A stretch of 64,000 nt of DNA from Stenogyne calaminthoides. Taxonomy: Eukaryota; Streptophyta; Magnoliopsida; Lamiales; Lamiaceae. A model generated the notes under the pieces. The model saw only the letters and a list, made by a program, of their open reading frames with translations, had not been told where the DNA came from and ran no database searches. Shown piece after piece: positions 23,384 to 34,601 of the stretch (position 1 is its first letter; each line of letters starts with the position of its first letter). A program made the position numbers and the translations under genes. Location of the stretch: the NCBI GenBank assembly GCA_037126765.1, contig JBBCBC010000012.1, positions 11,470,001 to 11,534,000 of the forward strand. The letters are read 5' to 3'.

Positions 23384-23490
23384 GTATAAGTGGGAGAAAT
23401 TATTAGGTTCGTGTAGGTGACATTAGATGTCACGTATTAGGAACTACACGAGACATCTTTGTAGTATACTTAAAAGCGGACTTTGAGTAT

Positions 23491-23501
23491 AAGTGGGAGA
23501 T
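23491..23501 (+). other. Polypurine tract of A1
   Basis: AAGTGGGAGAT directly before the 3' LTR. It is identical in A2 at 53934-53944. A similar AAGTGGGAGAAATT occurs about 110 bp upstream in both elements. Confidence 0.88.
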
Positions 23502-25321
23502 TGTTGGGATTATACCGAAAGTATGCTTTTACTTTGTATAACCAAAATCAATTTTGGACTTATTTACTGAAATAAATTGTTTATCACTGATGGTTTAAAT
23601 ATCATCGAATGTTACATATATTTACTGCATAACTGTTCAATAAATAGTACGTGTTACATTGTAGTTAATTTAGTGATACCAGATCATAGAAGATTAAATT
23701 AACAGTCCCTTGTAACCAAAAGTACACCATTCACGACCTAGATGAAAATGAACAATCCATCATGAAAGGTTGGCTTGTCTTGACCAAGAGATTACACTAG
23801 TGCATGACTGATGCACTTAATAGGACCTACAGGAGGACAAATTCTTCTGAACTGAACAAAGAAGAATTAGACCTCAGTGGTTCGTTATTTCTTAATCTTC
23901 GTCCCTTAAATAGGATCACGTGTGGTTGGTAACTATTGCTTTGACTTATCACGGGTAGAGAATCAAGGAGATTCAATACTTTATATCTTGGGCAATATTA
24001 TTGGTCACATGCGATTGCTAAGATTTAATACGGAGAATCGTGTGCAAGTACGCTTGTTCGATTTGCCCCCTTGGGAGGTTCATAAGATTTATCATACAAA
24101 ATCTTGCAAGTGGAACTAGTTTCCGGTATGGATAATAATGTTGAACCGTTCCTTAACCAAGGACAAAATATATTAACTAATGGAAAGCTATTTCAGTGGC
24201 TTGAATTAATTAATGGGCTAGATAATCTTAAACACGGGAAATAATAACCGGGAGCCATATTGACTGTAATATGGGTTAAGATGGATAGTGCAATATTAAT
24301 TATGTAGTGGGGTTAATTAATATTTATGGGCTTAAATAATAATGTGGCTCAATATTGATAATTCAAGATCCATTGGAAGGTCCAATCTTAATTCTCCTAA
24401 AGGCCCCCAAGTAGCTCAACATAAAGTCCAATAACTGAAAAAGGTGTTTAAAAATAAAATAAATTTTGTTGCCTATTTTTCCTTATTTTTTTTCGAAAAT
24501 TATGAATAAAAGGGGAGAAAGATTTTCTTTGAATTTTGTTATGGAATGAAGATATGTATTCTTGGAATACAAGACTATCTCATTAAATTCAAGAAATCTC
24601 CCACTTGGTTATTCATATTTGAAATTTTCGAAATTTTTGATAATTAAGGGAAAGAAAGATTTTCTTGATTTTCTTGAAAAGATATTATGGTAGATATGTA
24701 TTTCTTGAAATACAAGTATATCTCATAAATTCAAGAATATCCAAATCTTGGAATCTTGTCTCTTAATTTTCAAAAATTCCATAACAAGATGAGGTGGAAT
24801 TTTTTGTGGAATATTTTAATTATGGAGAAAAGAATATATGAGATATATTCAAGATTTCTTGGAGATCAAGAAAAGATTTTCCCACATTAGTTTTTCCCCA
24901 AAATTTCGACCACCACCCTATCTATAAATAGGGGATGATTCTTTCATTCCCAAGTACAATTCCATGTGCTGGAAAAATTAGTAAATCCACAAAAGTGGTG
25001 CAACAAAGTTTATTTTTCCTTTTGTTAATTGTTCGCGAGCATCCTTCCACCGGATTGTCGAGCAAGGACTAGGGAATACTTGGGAAGGCTTTTTGGTGTG
25101 TTTTCATCGACGAGTCCATTGCCATTCCAAGAGTTTAGTTCACGTAAACCCGTAGCAATTCCGCATGCGTAGGATTTATGTGAACCGTTTATATGCATGA
25201 TTTGTTGTTGAATTATTATTTGAATTAATATAGGATTAATTCATGCTAGTAATAATTGTTAGAATTTAATTTGTATTTAAATATTCATCCCGAATAGATC
25301 CGTGCAATTAATTCCCCAACA
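23502..25321 (+). repeat. A1 3' LTR
   Basis: This 1,820-bp LTR is collinear with 16086-17928. The TATA box is at 24922-24931. It starts TGTTGGGATTATACCGAAAG where the other LTRs have ATACTGGAAAG, one of many CTG-site differences. Confidence 0.93.
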
Positions 25322-25326
25322 GTTGA
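25322..25326. repeat. TSD of A1, right copy (GTTGA)
   Basis: This duplicates 16081-16085. B1 ORF3 resumes next (GTCAGTGCAG). Confidence 0.95.
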
Positions 25327-27712
25327 GTCAGTGCAGTATCCATATGGTATTGCTCTTTGCTTATACTTCGCACTTCCCCTGCCAACTGATCATGCTCATC
25401 CTCTAGCCTTCTCATGTAATTCTTAGCCATTGAGAACTCATTTGAAAGAGGTGCAAATTGATTTGAGAAGACATCATGCATCATCTCTGTCATCTTGGTC
25501 ATGAGCATATAGCCCATTTCCTCAACAGCTGTTTTGATCATCATATCATTCTTCTCAACCTGCTTGGCTTCAAGATAGGCAGTTCTTTCTTGATACATCT
25601 GCTTCATCTCTGCATTGAGATCAGTTTTGACTACATCAATCTTTCCTTCCAAGGTAGTCATTTTATCTACAAGAGTTGTTTGTAGTTGCAGCATGTCTGA
25701 AGATGAACTCAGATTTTCCAGCTTTTGAGATTGGCTTGCCAAGGTTTCTTCAATTTGAGTCACTTTTTCAACTATTGGCACCACCTTCTCCAATTTATCC
25801 AGGATAGGACTGGAATCAATTTCTGGAGTTTGTACAACTTTTTCCAACTGAGCTGGGTGCTCCAACTGAGCCTCGGTCTGAAGAGTGCTAACTTCAGTCT
25901 GAGGATGTGTGATATAAGTCTGTGTAGCATCAGTGTCCTTCTCCATCTGACTTTCAGTCTCTTTTTCTTTCTCAGAATCTGTCTGAGGTTCCTTCTCCCC
26001 CTCAGATTGTTTTTAAGCATCATTTGTTTGTCACCCTCTTTATCTTGACCCTCATCTCCTTCTGGATTCATAGAACTGGAGGCATCAACATCAGCTTTCC
26101 TTTTCTCAGCCACCTTTCTCTTTACTAGCTCATCAAAGTCAGCAATTTTCATTCTGAGCTTGGTCTTCCTAAACCCAGAGAACTCTGTCAAAACAGCAGT
26201 CTCAGCATTCCACCAATCTTCTCCTCTGAAGGAGGCTATATTCAGCATCTCCGGAAGAGTCTGATTCAGGATGTAGACCATGGTTCTGAGTCGGAAGAAA
26301 AGATCCCGAAGGTCAGGATGTGCGCTCAGCTCAGGGTACCTATCAAGAATGAATCGTTCCCCCTTGCTGCGCCACTCAGTTTCTTCGGCCTCTCCCTTCC
26401 TCAATTTTGGGCTTTCAGGAGCAGTTGGCTAAGATTGTACAAGTTCTAGTGCTGATGGATCGAGAAATGGTTCATTCAGGAGCGCATCCAAATTCAGCAA
26501 TTCCTGAGGTTCAGACTGATCTGAAGTCTGAACAGGTCTCTCTTCAGTAGGAATCTGAGGTCCCTTGAAGATTTCCTGAGAAATTTTATCTGAGCTCAGA
26601 GAAGTCTCGAGTACCTCAGAGAAAACATGTTCCTCAGTTTCTTGCTCTTGTACATTTGTCACAACCTTAGCAAGAACCTGAAGTGGAGATTTCAACCCTT
26701 GCTGGCCTTCAGGTTGAGTTTCTTCAGTGTCACTGGCCTCCTTCTCAGCAATAGATTGAAGCCTTCTGCGCTTCTGAGGAGCCAGTGCTTTCTTTTTCAG
26801 TTTCTCTCCTTTCTCTCTTTTAACCTGCATCAGGGCTTTCCCCCTGGCTTGTCTGGCTTCTTCAGCAGTTTCTTCTTCAGCAGTCTCCTCCTGAGACTCA
26901 GAGTTTTTCTCTTTCTTTCCTCTCAAAGTCTTCTTTGTTGGTGGTTTGAACATGATTTTTGACTTTGGAAAGGAAGTGGATTTGGCAAAGATGTCCTCCT
27001 CTTCTCTACACATTTCCAAGATAAATGCAATCTTGGTTGCATGTAGAATCTTTCCTTTGACAACTACAGAGCCATTTACCTTCTGAATTTGTTTGGCTTG
27101 ATCACTCACCACCTTGATTAAATAGTGTAACCAGTTGAATGCCGTGGTAGGTGAATCTTCAATCGCCGCCATTAGCCTTAACTTAGGCGTGCTTATCTGT
27201 TCAAAGCTACTAGATCTACTCATGATGCATTTGCTTACAATGTCTAACAATACTCGATATTTAGGCTTCAAATGCCTTTTATTCAGAGTAGCTTCAAACT
27301 TTACTGGATGCTCAGTAATTTTATCCAGATATTCTTGCTCCCTGCCCATCATGTATACCGTAGGGTCTTCACCTCTATCGCTTAACTCATATATGGCATT
27401 AAGATTCTTAGGAATAATATATAATTCCCTAACAAAATCCACATATTTTGAACTATGCTCCAAATGCGAGACTGTAATCTGAGATTCTATGCAATTCTCA
27501 TCATCTAACTTCAAATTAGAGATAAACTCAATTACCTCTTTCGCATATTTGGCCTCTGGTTGATTCGCGACCAGGTAAGTAAGCTTTGCCAAACGAATCA
27601 TATGCAACACCTCCTCTTCATGAGTTGTATTGGACGAACTTTCGAGAGAGACGACATATTCGTACCAAGGTTTATTGGAAATAGCGAGCTTGTCGTATAC
27701 AGAAAATGTCAT
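25327..27712 (-). pseudogene. B1 ORF3, N-terminal two thirds
   Basis: The start chosen is ATG 27712-27710 (MTFSVYDKL), because B2 aligns from its own ATG at 42891 (MAPTLFERL). An ATG 54 bases earlier is also in frame. Residues 1-240 or so form a conserved domain: NKPWYEYVVSLES, FISNLKLDDENC, RELYIIPKNLNAIYEL, ATLNKRHLKPKYRVLLDIVS, FNWLHYLIKVVS, FILEMCREEEDIFAKS. A Lys/Glu/Gln-rich linker follows. After one in-frame TAG at 26429-26431 comes a second conserved block (WRSKGERFILDRYPELSAHP, MLNIASFRGEDWWNAETAV). After one frame change near 26025 comes a long coiled coil (about 25880-25380, EKVVPIVEKVTQIEETL). No signal peptide or membrane span is visible, so an envelope role is unsupported. This is the cleanest copy of the gene in the window, needing two lesions plus the A1 insertion to explain it. 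Confidence 0.85.
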
Positions 27713-28137
27713 TTTTGGAGAATTTCTTGGTGAAGGGTTTTGAGATAGGTGAAAATTTCTGGGCAATCGAGAGTTTTTGAAGCAGAGTGTTTGTGAAGAT
27801 GAAGGCGTTTTGGAATCGAGCTTTTAAAGAAATTTTTCAAAGGATATATGATTTTGATTTATGGAAAATCGCTTAGATGAAAAAATTGATGGTTGAGATT
27901 AAAAACTGACTAAAACGGGTATATGAAAGGACGATTTCGCAAATACTAAGCCGCCAATTTATCCCTATTGGTGATTAATGAACAGTGCATTTAATTATTG
28001 TTCCTACAGACCATTGACTTTCCTCGTGTATTTCAAAGGTCCCGCCCAATTTATTTCTTCAGGTGTTTTGTCATTTATTGCCAATGATTACTGAGATTCA
28101 GTTAGACAATAAATGTGTTGCATGAGTCAATACTTCT
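27713..28137 (-). other. B1 spacer between pol stop and ORF3 start
   Basis: This stretch of 425 bp is stop-rich in element sense, so ORF3 cannot be reached by simple readthrough of the pol stop. A TATA-like CTTTAAAAGC lies at 27830-27821, about 110 bp before the ORF3 ATG. Nothing else recognisable is present. Confidence 0.65.
27821..27830 (-). promoter_or_regulatory. TATA-like box upstream of B1 ORF3
   Basis: Element-sense CTTTAAAAGC, 109-118 bp upstream of ATG 27712. It is a weak TATA box on its own; it is listed because B2 (CTATATAAACC) and C (CTTTATAAGG) have boxes in the equivalent position. Confidence 0.3.
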
Positions 28138-29950
28138 TCAGACTAATTTTTTTTCATCAGTCTTATTGAGTTTTGACCTTGATAAAATGTCGAGATAATA
28201 ATCGATCTTCGATCTTCGAGGATAACCGAGTTTCCCAAGACTTCGGTGTTCAAGATTTTCAATTTTATCCCGAGTTTTTTCAAGAAAACACTCGAAAACT
28301 TCATGCATCCGAAAACCTTCAATTTTTCGATTTGCTTTATTCACCGGATCCAACATACCTAATTCAATCGATAGTTCACGAAATCTTGATTCAACCAAAG
28401 GTTTAGTCAAGATATCAGCTCTCTGTTTATCAGTATGAATTTTCTCCATCCTGATGTCTTTCTTCTCAACATGATCTCTGATGAAGTGATGTCTGATATC
28501 AACATGCTTACATCTGGTGTGTAATCTGATTTTGTGTAATAGCAATTGCACTATTATTATCACAAAATATAGGTACTTCATTGGCTATAATCTTATAATC
28601 CCTCAATTGTTGTCCGAGCGAAAGAATGCATGCATGCAACAAACTTCCTCGCAACCATGTATTCACCCGGTAAAAGAAGATCGTTGCTCTTGAGGGTTGT
28701 TTCTTTGAAAACCATGATATCAGTTTATTTCCAAGAAATTGACAAGTTCCTGTGGTAGACTTCATGTCAATTCTACATCCTCCATAATCAGCATCAGAAT
28801 AACCAGTTAATTCAAGGTTATCATCAGCTGGATACCATAATCCTCTATTCACAGTGCCTTTAAGATATTTCAGAATCTTTTTGGCAGCCTCCATGTGACT
28901 AGCCTTAGGATTAGCTTGGTATCTTGCACATATCCCAACAACAAATGTAATATCAGGCCTACTTGCTGTGAGATATAGCAGTGATCCAATGATCCCTCTA
29001 TAATCAGTGATATTTACTGATTTTCCTTCAGGATCAGGATCCATCTTGTAGTTAGTATTCATAGGAATTCTAACTGCATTGCAATTTTGTACACCATACT
29101 TTGCAATCAGATCTCTGGTGTATTTTGCTTGATTGATGAAAATTCCTTCCTTAGTTTGTTTCACCTGAAGTCCAAGAAAGAAATTCATCTCCCCCCATCA
29201 TTGACATCTCAAACTTTCCTTTCATCAGGGTAGAAAACTTTTCACACAGCTGATGATTTGGAGATCAAAATATGATGTCATCTACATAAATTTGAACAAG
29301 TAAGATGTCTTTCCCATCTTCTATCCTGAACAGAGTCCTATCAATAGTTCCTTTGATAAAACCATGGTCAGTAAGAAAATGAGAAAGGGTATCATACCAT
29401 GCTCGGGGTGCTTGCTTAAGACCCTACAAGGCTTTCCTGAGCCTGTAAACTTGGTCATTCTATCTGAAATCAGGAGGTTGTTCCACATAGACCTCTTCCT
29501 TAAGCACACCATTCAGAAATGCACTTTTCACATCCATCTGATAGACTGTGAATTTCATGTGGGCAGCATATGCAAGAAACAATATGATGGCTTCTAGTCT
29601 TGCAACAGGTGCAAAGGTTTTATCATAATCCAAGCCTTCTTCTTGGGAATAACCTTGTGCAACTAGTCTTGCCTTGTTTCTCACAATGTTGTTGTTTTCA
29701 TCTCTCTTATTCTTGAACACCCACTTAGTTCCAAATTTCATTCCTTGAGAACTGATTCAGCTCTTCTTGCATAGCAGTAATCCAAAAGGAATCTTGTAGA
29801 GCTTCTTCAATCTCAGAAGGTTCTTTTTCAGATAGGAAGCAGCAGAACAAAGCACTTTCTCCGTGGAACCTTCTTGTTTTGACATCGTCTGATAGATCAC
29901 CCACAATCTGACTTGTAGGATGACTATCCAACCATTTTCTCCTGGATGTT
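28138..29950 (-). pseudogene. B1 pol C-terminal part: RT, RNase H and a tail
   Basis: This continues from 55892 across the A2 insertion. RT shows TSRRKWLDSHPTSQIVGDL, then KWVFKNKRDENNNIVRNKAR, GLDYDKTFAPVARLEAI, YQMDVKSAFLNGVLKEEVYV and IYVDDIIF near 29290. Next is MNFFLGLQVKQTKEGIFINQ with YRGIIGSLLYLTASRPDI (29188 downward). RNase H has GYSDADYGGCRIDMKSTTG, FCDNNSAIA and the HIRD-type HHFIRDHVEKKD. After RNase H an unusual tail of about 65 codons runs to TGA 28140-28138. Lesions are a missing stretch after NEIWN, a stop after PPDFR, a TGA after DIIF where B2 has GGA, and a frame change in the RNase H core near STAEAEY. The catalytic YVDD is intact in its frame. Confidence 0.88.
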
Positions 29951-29955
29951 CCCCC
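29951..29955. repeat. TSD of A2, left copy (CCCCC)
   Basis: Five C before the A2 LTR at 29956, matched by five C at 55887-55891. B2, uninterrupted at this point (45146-45152), reads GTTCCCCCTTCAATAG with one run. Confidence 0.85.
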
Positions 29956-31893
29956 TGTTGGGATTATACTGGAAAGTATGCTTTTACTTTGTATAATCAA
30001 AAACTGAATTTCAGACTTATTTACTGAAATAAATTATTTATCACTGATGCTTTAAATATTATCGAATGTTACATATATTTACTGGATAACTGTTCAATAA
30101 ATAGTACGTGTTACATTGTAGTTAATTTAGTGATACCAGATCACAGAAGATTAAATTAACAGTCCCTTGTAACTTAAAGTACGCCATTCACGACCTAGAT
30201 GGAAATGAAAAACCCATCGTGAAAGGTTGAAGTGCAAGGCTCGGATTGGCTTGTCTTGACCAAGAGATTACACTAGTGCATGACTGATGCACTGAATAGG
30301 AAATATAGGAGGACAAATTCTTCAGAACTGAACAAGGGAGAATTAGACCTCAGTGGTTCGTTATTTCTTAATCTTCGTTCCTTAAATAGGATCACGTGTG
30401 GTTGGTAACTATTGCTTTGACTTATCATGGGTAGAGAATCAACGAGATTCAATACTTTTTATCTTGGGCAATATTATTGGTCACATGTGATTGCTAAGAT
30501 TTAATACGGAGAATTGTGTGCAAGTACGCTTGTTTGATTTGCCCCCTTGGGAGGTTCATAAGCTTTATCATACCAAATCTTGCAAGTGGAATTAGTTTTC
30601 GATATGGATAATAATGTTGAACTTTTCCTTGACCAAGGACAAAAGATATTAATTAACGGAAAGCTATTTCAGTAGCTTGAATTAATTAATGGGCTAGATA
30701 ATCTTAAACACGAGAAATAATAACCGGGAGCCATATTGACTATAATATGGGTTAAGATGGATAGTGCAATATTAATTATGTAGTGGGATTAATTAATATT
30801 TATGGGCTTGAATAATATTGTGGCTCAATATTGATAATTCAAGATCCATTGGAAGGTCCAATCTTAATTCTCCTAAAGGCCCCCTGAGTAGCCCAACATA
30901 TAGTCCAATAACTGAAAAAGGTGTTTAAAATAAAATAAATATTGTTGCTTATTTTTCCTAATTATTTTTGAAATTTATGGATAAAAGGGGAGAAATATTT
31001 TCTTTGAATTTTGTTATGGAATGAAGATATGTATTCTTGGAATACAAGATTATCTCATTAAATTCAAGAAATCTCCCACTTGGTTATTTATAAGGAAAAT
31101 TTCGAATTTTTTGAAAGATAAAGGGCAAGAAAGATTTTCTTGAAAAGATATTATGGAAGATATGTATTTCTTGAAATACAAGAATATCTCATAAATTCAA
31201 GAAGATCCAAATCTTGGATTCTTGCCTATTATTTTCGAAAATATCCCATAACAAAGAGTAGGTGGGATTTTGTGGAATATTATAATTATGGAAAAAAGAA
31301 TATAGGAGGTATATTCAAGATTTCTTGGAGATCAAGAAAAGATTTTCCCACATTATTTTTTGCCAAAATTTCGTCCACCACCCTCTATAAATAGGGGATG
31401 AATGTTTCATTCCCAGTAACACACGAAAATTGGTTTTTCGGAAAAATATCAGCGTCGATAAAATATTAAATATTTTGTAACGTCGACAAATTGTATTTTT
31501 TTTTTCTAAAAACGTCAATTGAGTAGTGTACAATTCCATGTGCTGGAAAAAATAGTAAATCCACAAAGGTGGTGCAACATAATTTATTTTCCTTTTGTTA
31601 ATTGTTCACAAGTGTCCTTCAACCGGATAGTCGAACAAGGGCTAAGGGAATACTTGGGAAGTTCTTTTGGTTAGTCTAATCAGCCAGATCATTGCCATCC
31701 CAAGAGGTACGTTCACGTAAACTCGTAGAATTCCGCATGCGTAGGATTTACGTGAATTAATTATATGCATGATATGTTGTTGAATTATTATTTGAATTAA
31801 TATATAATTAATTCATGCTAGTAATAATTATAAGAATTAAATTTGTATTTAAATATTCACCCCGAATAGATCTGTGCAACTTATTCCCCAACA
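29956..31893 (+). repeat. A2 5' LTR
   Basis: This 1,938-bp LTR pairs with 53945-55886. TATA box at 31385-31394. It contains a module at 31415-31528 absent from A1, which accounts for most of the length difference. Confidence 0.93.
31415..31528 (+). repeat. 110-bp module just downstream of the TATA box in A2 LTR
   Basis: Present in both A2 LTRs (31415-31528, 55412-55522) and absent from both A1 LTRs, where TTCATTCCC joins AAGTACAATTCC. It holds an inverted repeat built from CGTCGATAAAATATT and AATATTTTGTAACGTCGAC. AGTA occurs at both borders, as a short target duplication might leave. The ends ACAC and GTGT are too short to call a MITE. Confidence 0.6.
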
Positions 31894-31895
31894 AC

Positions 31896-31908
31896 TGGTA
31901 TCAGAGCC
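31896..31908 (+). other. Primer-binding site of A2
   Basis: TGGTATCAGAGCC, identical to A1, two bases after the LTR end. Initiator tRNA-Met type. Confidence 0.92.
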
Positions 31909-32544
31909 ACGGTTTCGGGCTCTGAATTTTAAATTGTAATTTAATTCGCTGACATTAAATTTAAAATTGGATAGTAGAATTGCTAGAGCTGTTTTGCAGG
32001 TATCCAATTGTCATGGAATTTAATGTGTTTATTTATGCATGCATATAAAATGTGGTTTTTTAATTCGATTCGTTCGGATTCGTTTTGCCTCGTGAGAAAA
32101 TCCACGAATAGATTAGTATTTGTTTGATTTGATCAATGTAATAGACTAGTCTAGATCTAGGTTTATTTATTTTGTAAATAAATTGTAACCGGATCGGAAA
32201 CGGAGGGGAAGACGAAGAATTAAAAGATGGGATCCAAAATCCGGCGTATAAATACAAGCGTCGTCAGCCCAAAACGCTAAGGAGGCACGCTGGCGACGCT
32301 GACGCTATGGATGCCAAGACGGCGTAGGGCGAGGCCGGGGGAGCGACGCGGATCCAATCAAGCTAACGCGAAGGCTAGGCAAAGGAACCGCCTAGGATGC
32401 GGGCGACGCGACGGAGACGCGAGATTGCGCTGGCGCGATGCCGCCTAGTACACGCTGTGGCGTGGGCGTGGGATGAATGGGCGACATCTTGGCGCTTTCG
32501 GCGGAGGCGATCTTGCTGCTGTGCCAAAGCGCCTGGATGAGGTT
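31909..32544 (+). other. A2 leader, first part, GC-rich end
   Basis: Untranslated leader matching A1 17944 onward. It becomes GC/CpG-rich from about 32210 with GGCGACGCTGACG-type strings. It diverges from A1 in that core and holds no conserved frame. It ends where the solo LTR begins. Confidence 0.65.
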
Positions 32545-34601
32545 TGTTGGGAGATGAATTTAATAAAGATATGATTTTGATTAGATCCCAAAACCCCCTA
32601 AGTATGACATGTTCGTAATAATCTTGATAGTTAAGTCGATTTAATTTTAGAGTATTCGGGATGTTATCTCGCAAAATGTATAGTCACAGATATAGATCGT
32701 TTAGGATCAAGATTCAAGAACTCGATAAGTTTCAAGAAACCGAAGTTTCAGTATGAAACTGAAGTTTATGAAGTTTCAGTATGAAACGAATAAATCAAGA
32801 CTTCGATGAAATCGAGATATCAAGACTTCAAGATGAAACCGAGGAACGAAGACTCAAAGATGAAGACTCGATTATATCGGTCAAGACATCTGTAAAGACT
32901 CGAAAGACTCAAGACTCGAAGACCACAAGACTCGTAAGACTCGAAGACACGTAAGATGTAAGATCAAGAATCAAGATCAAGAATATCAAGGCACAAGAAT
33001 TCTATGAAGAGTCGAGAATGTCTTGAATGCTCAGTATAAACCTGAATGTTCCGAGGCACTGAACATATCTATTTGAAGGATGCAATACTGAGAAGATCGC
33101 GATTCCTTAGAAAGTTAGATATTGCCCAGACATTCAAGTGCAGACAAAAGGAAATAAGACAAAGTGTTGTTAAGGTTATATCACTTTCGAGATTGTAACC
33201 AAAAAGAGCCGTTGAGTTGTCTACCTTTAATCGAGACAAAAGTCAAAAAGAGGAAGACAACATTGCACCATATATCGACAATCGACAAAGGACATGTCCT
33301 GAAAAAGATGTCAGAAGTACAAAAGTTCCAGACTGCAAAAAGTGAAGACCGGCTACATGAAAGGCTATTGCCTAAAACGTGTTAGGGAGTGTCAAACCCT
33401 AAATATAGCCGTTTCTCACACACTATAAGAGGAAACTCTCGGAGCTATCTCTCCAACGGATAATTTTCAAAGAGTGACCTTGGTGTATGCCTATAAATAC
33501 TTGTGACCTTCTACATTGAAAGGTTACAGGAAATTTGTAAGCAACTCAAGAGCTCAAACTTATTATCGCAAAGTTGAAGCACTCGAAAACCCAAGAATTT
33601 CCCAAGTGATTTATATTGAAGAGAGCTCATTAAACTAAGCCTAGCTTGATAAGATATATCCAAAGCTTAGTCGAGATATCCTAGCCTTTACATTGTTCTT
33701 TATTGTAAAGGATATCTCATCCTAGTTGGAAACCAACCAAGAAACCCCAAACCCCTTAGAAGGTAGTTTGAGTGTGATTGTTGGTGAGATTGGAGTTGTA
33801 AAGAGTGAGTAAACTACATTGAGGTAGTCAGAAAGCTCTAGAGAAGAAGTTAGTAAGCTACTTGTGATAGTCTGAAAGCTTGTGTGAGTTGAGTAAGTAA
33901 ACTACAGAGGTAGTCAGAAAGCTCAAGGTCGGGTTGAGTAAGTAAACTACAGAGGTAGTCAGAAAACTCAGGGCCGAGTTGAGTAAGTAAACTACAGAGG
34001 TAGTCAGAAAGCTCAAGGAAGTGATTAGTGAATTTCTCTGAAGAGATCAGGGAGAGTGGACGTAGGAGCTTGAGTCTCTGAACCACTATAATCTGCTGTG
34101 TTATTTGCTTTCTGTTTTGCTTTGCTTAACTGTTGCATATATTCTGAAAGCATATTTTCACTGACATTTCAGTTGGAATCAATCCACTGAAGTTGCATAT
34201 AATTGAATCACAACCTAATCACTATTCCATTAAAGGAAGGTTTTTTAAAAAAGCTTAAAACGCAGTATAAACTAAGGGCCAACCATTCCAAGACATCCGA
34301 GTAGCTAGAACAGATAGTTACCAAACCAACATACCCTTCTGAGGGTTCAGTAAGTTAGTTATCTGATCCAAGCAACTCAGGATCTCTGAAACTTACGACT
34401 CAGTTGGGATTATCTGAGGTATCTGAAAGCAGCTCAGGATCACTGTCTCAATAGACTTTGACTCAGAGCGATTTGTGCTTCTCAGGACCAAATCATCAGG
34501 ACAACCTGACCCAAGCTGACCTCAGTAAGAAAAGTTTTAAAAACACTGAACACGTGTATTCCCCCATACACGTGTAAGACTCGTTTGCACCGGGACCAAC
34601 A
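32545..34601 (+). repeat. Solo LTR of the B family
   Basis: A complete 2,057-bp B-type LTR in plus sense, from TGTTGGGAGATG to CGGGACCAACA, with no internal region. TATA box CTATAAATAC at 33491-33500. The flanks read AGGTT before and CGGTT after, four of five matching, as expected for an aged TSD. Such solo LTRs come from recombination between the two LTRs of a full element. Its U3 array is short and its G/C run is 5, like B2 rather than B1. Confidence 0.88.
33802..34017 (+). repeat. Tandem units in R/U5 of the solo B LTR
   Basis: About five units of 44-54 bp, each containing GAGTAAGTAAACTAC, AGAGGTAGTCAGAAAGCTC and a variable tail. They are downstream of the TATA box. Equivalent, more diverged units are at about 37510-37720 and 50060-50290 in B2 and 12940-13110 and 60230-60410 in B1. 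Confidence 0.75.

Larger units (their letters stand above)
16086..25321 (+). mobile_element. A1: Ty1/copia element inserted in B1 ORF3
   Basis: A1 is 9,236 bp with LTRs 16086-17928 and 23502-25321, tRNA-Met primer site, a long leader, a gag-pol region at 19476-23383 and a purine tract at 23491-23501. It has no ORF after RNase H. Integrase is intact over 371 codons, RT keeps YVDD, but RT has a 52-bp deletion relative to A2 and further frameshifts. I do not assign a copia lineage; the gag start (MSQPFNPL, TGENFVDWNRKL) differs from the SIRE type. It is the same family as A2, though its LTRs lack a 110-bp module that A2 has. Confidence 0.93.

Noticed and set aside
27135..27482. Open frames antisense to ORF3, RT and LTRs (also 53594-53989, 5960-6193, 26627-26962)
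   Set aside because: They mirror real coding or repeat sequence on the other strand and show no homology or start context of their own.
25327..27712. Calling ORF3 an envelope gene
   Set aside because: Position fits the envelope-like ORF of SIRE elements, but no hydrophobic leader, membrane span or furin-like site is visible. I keep the neutral name ORF3.
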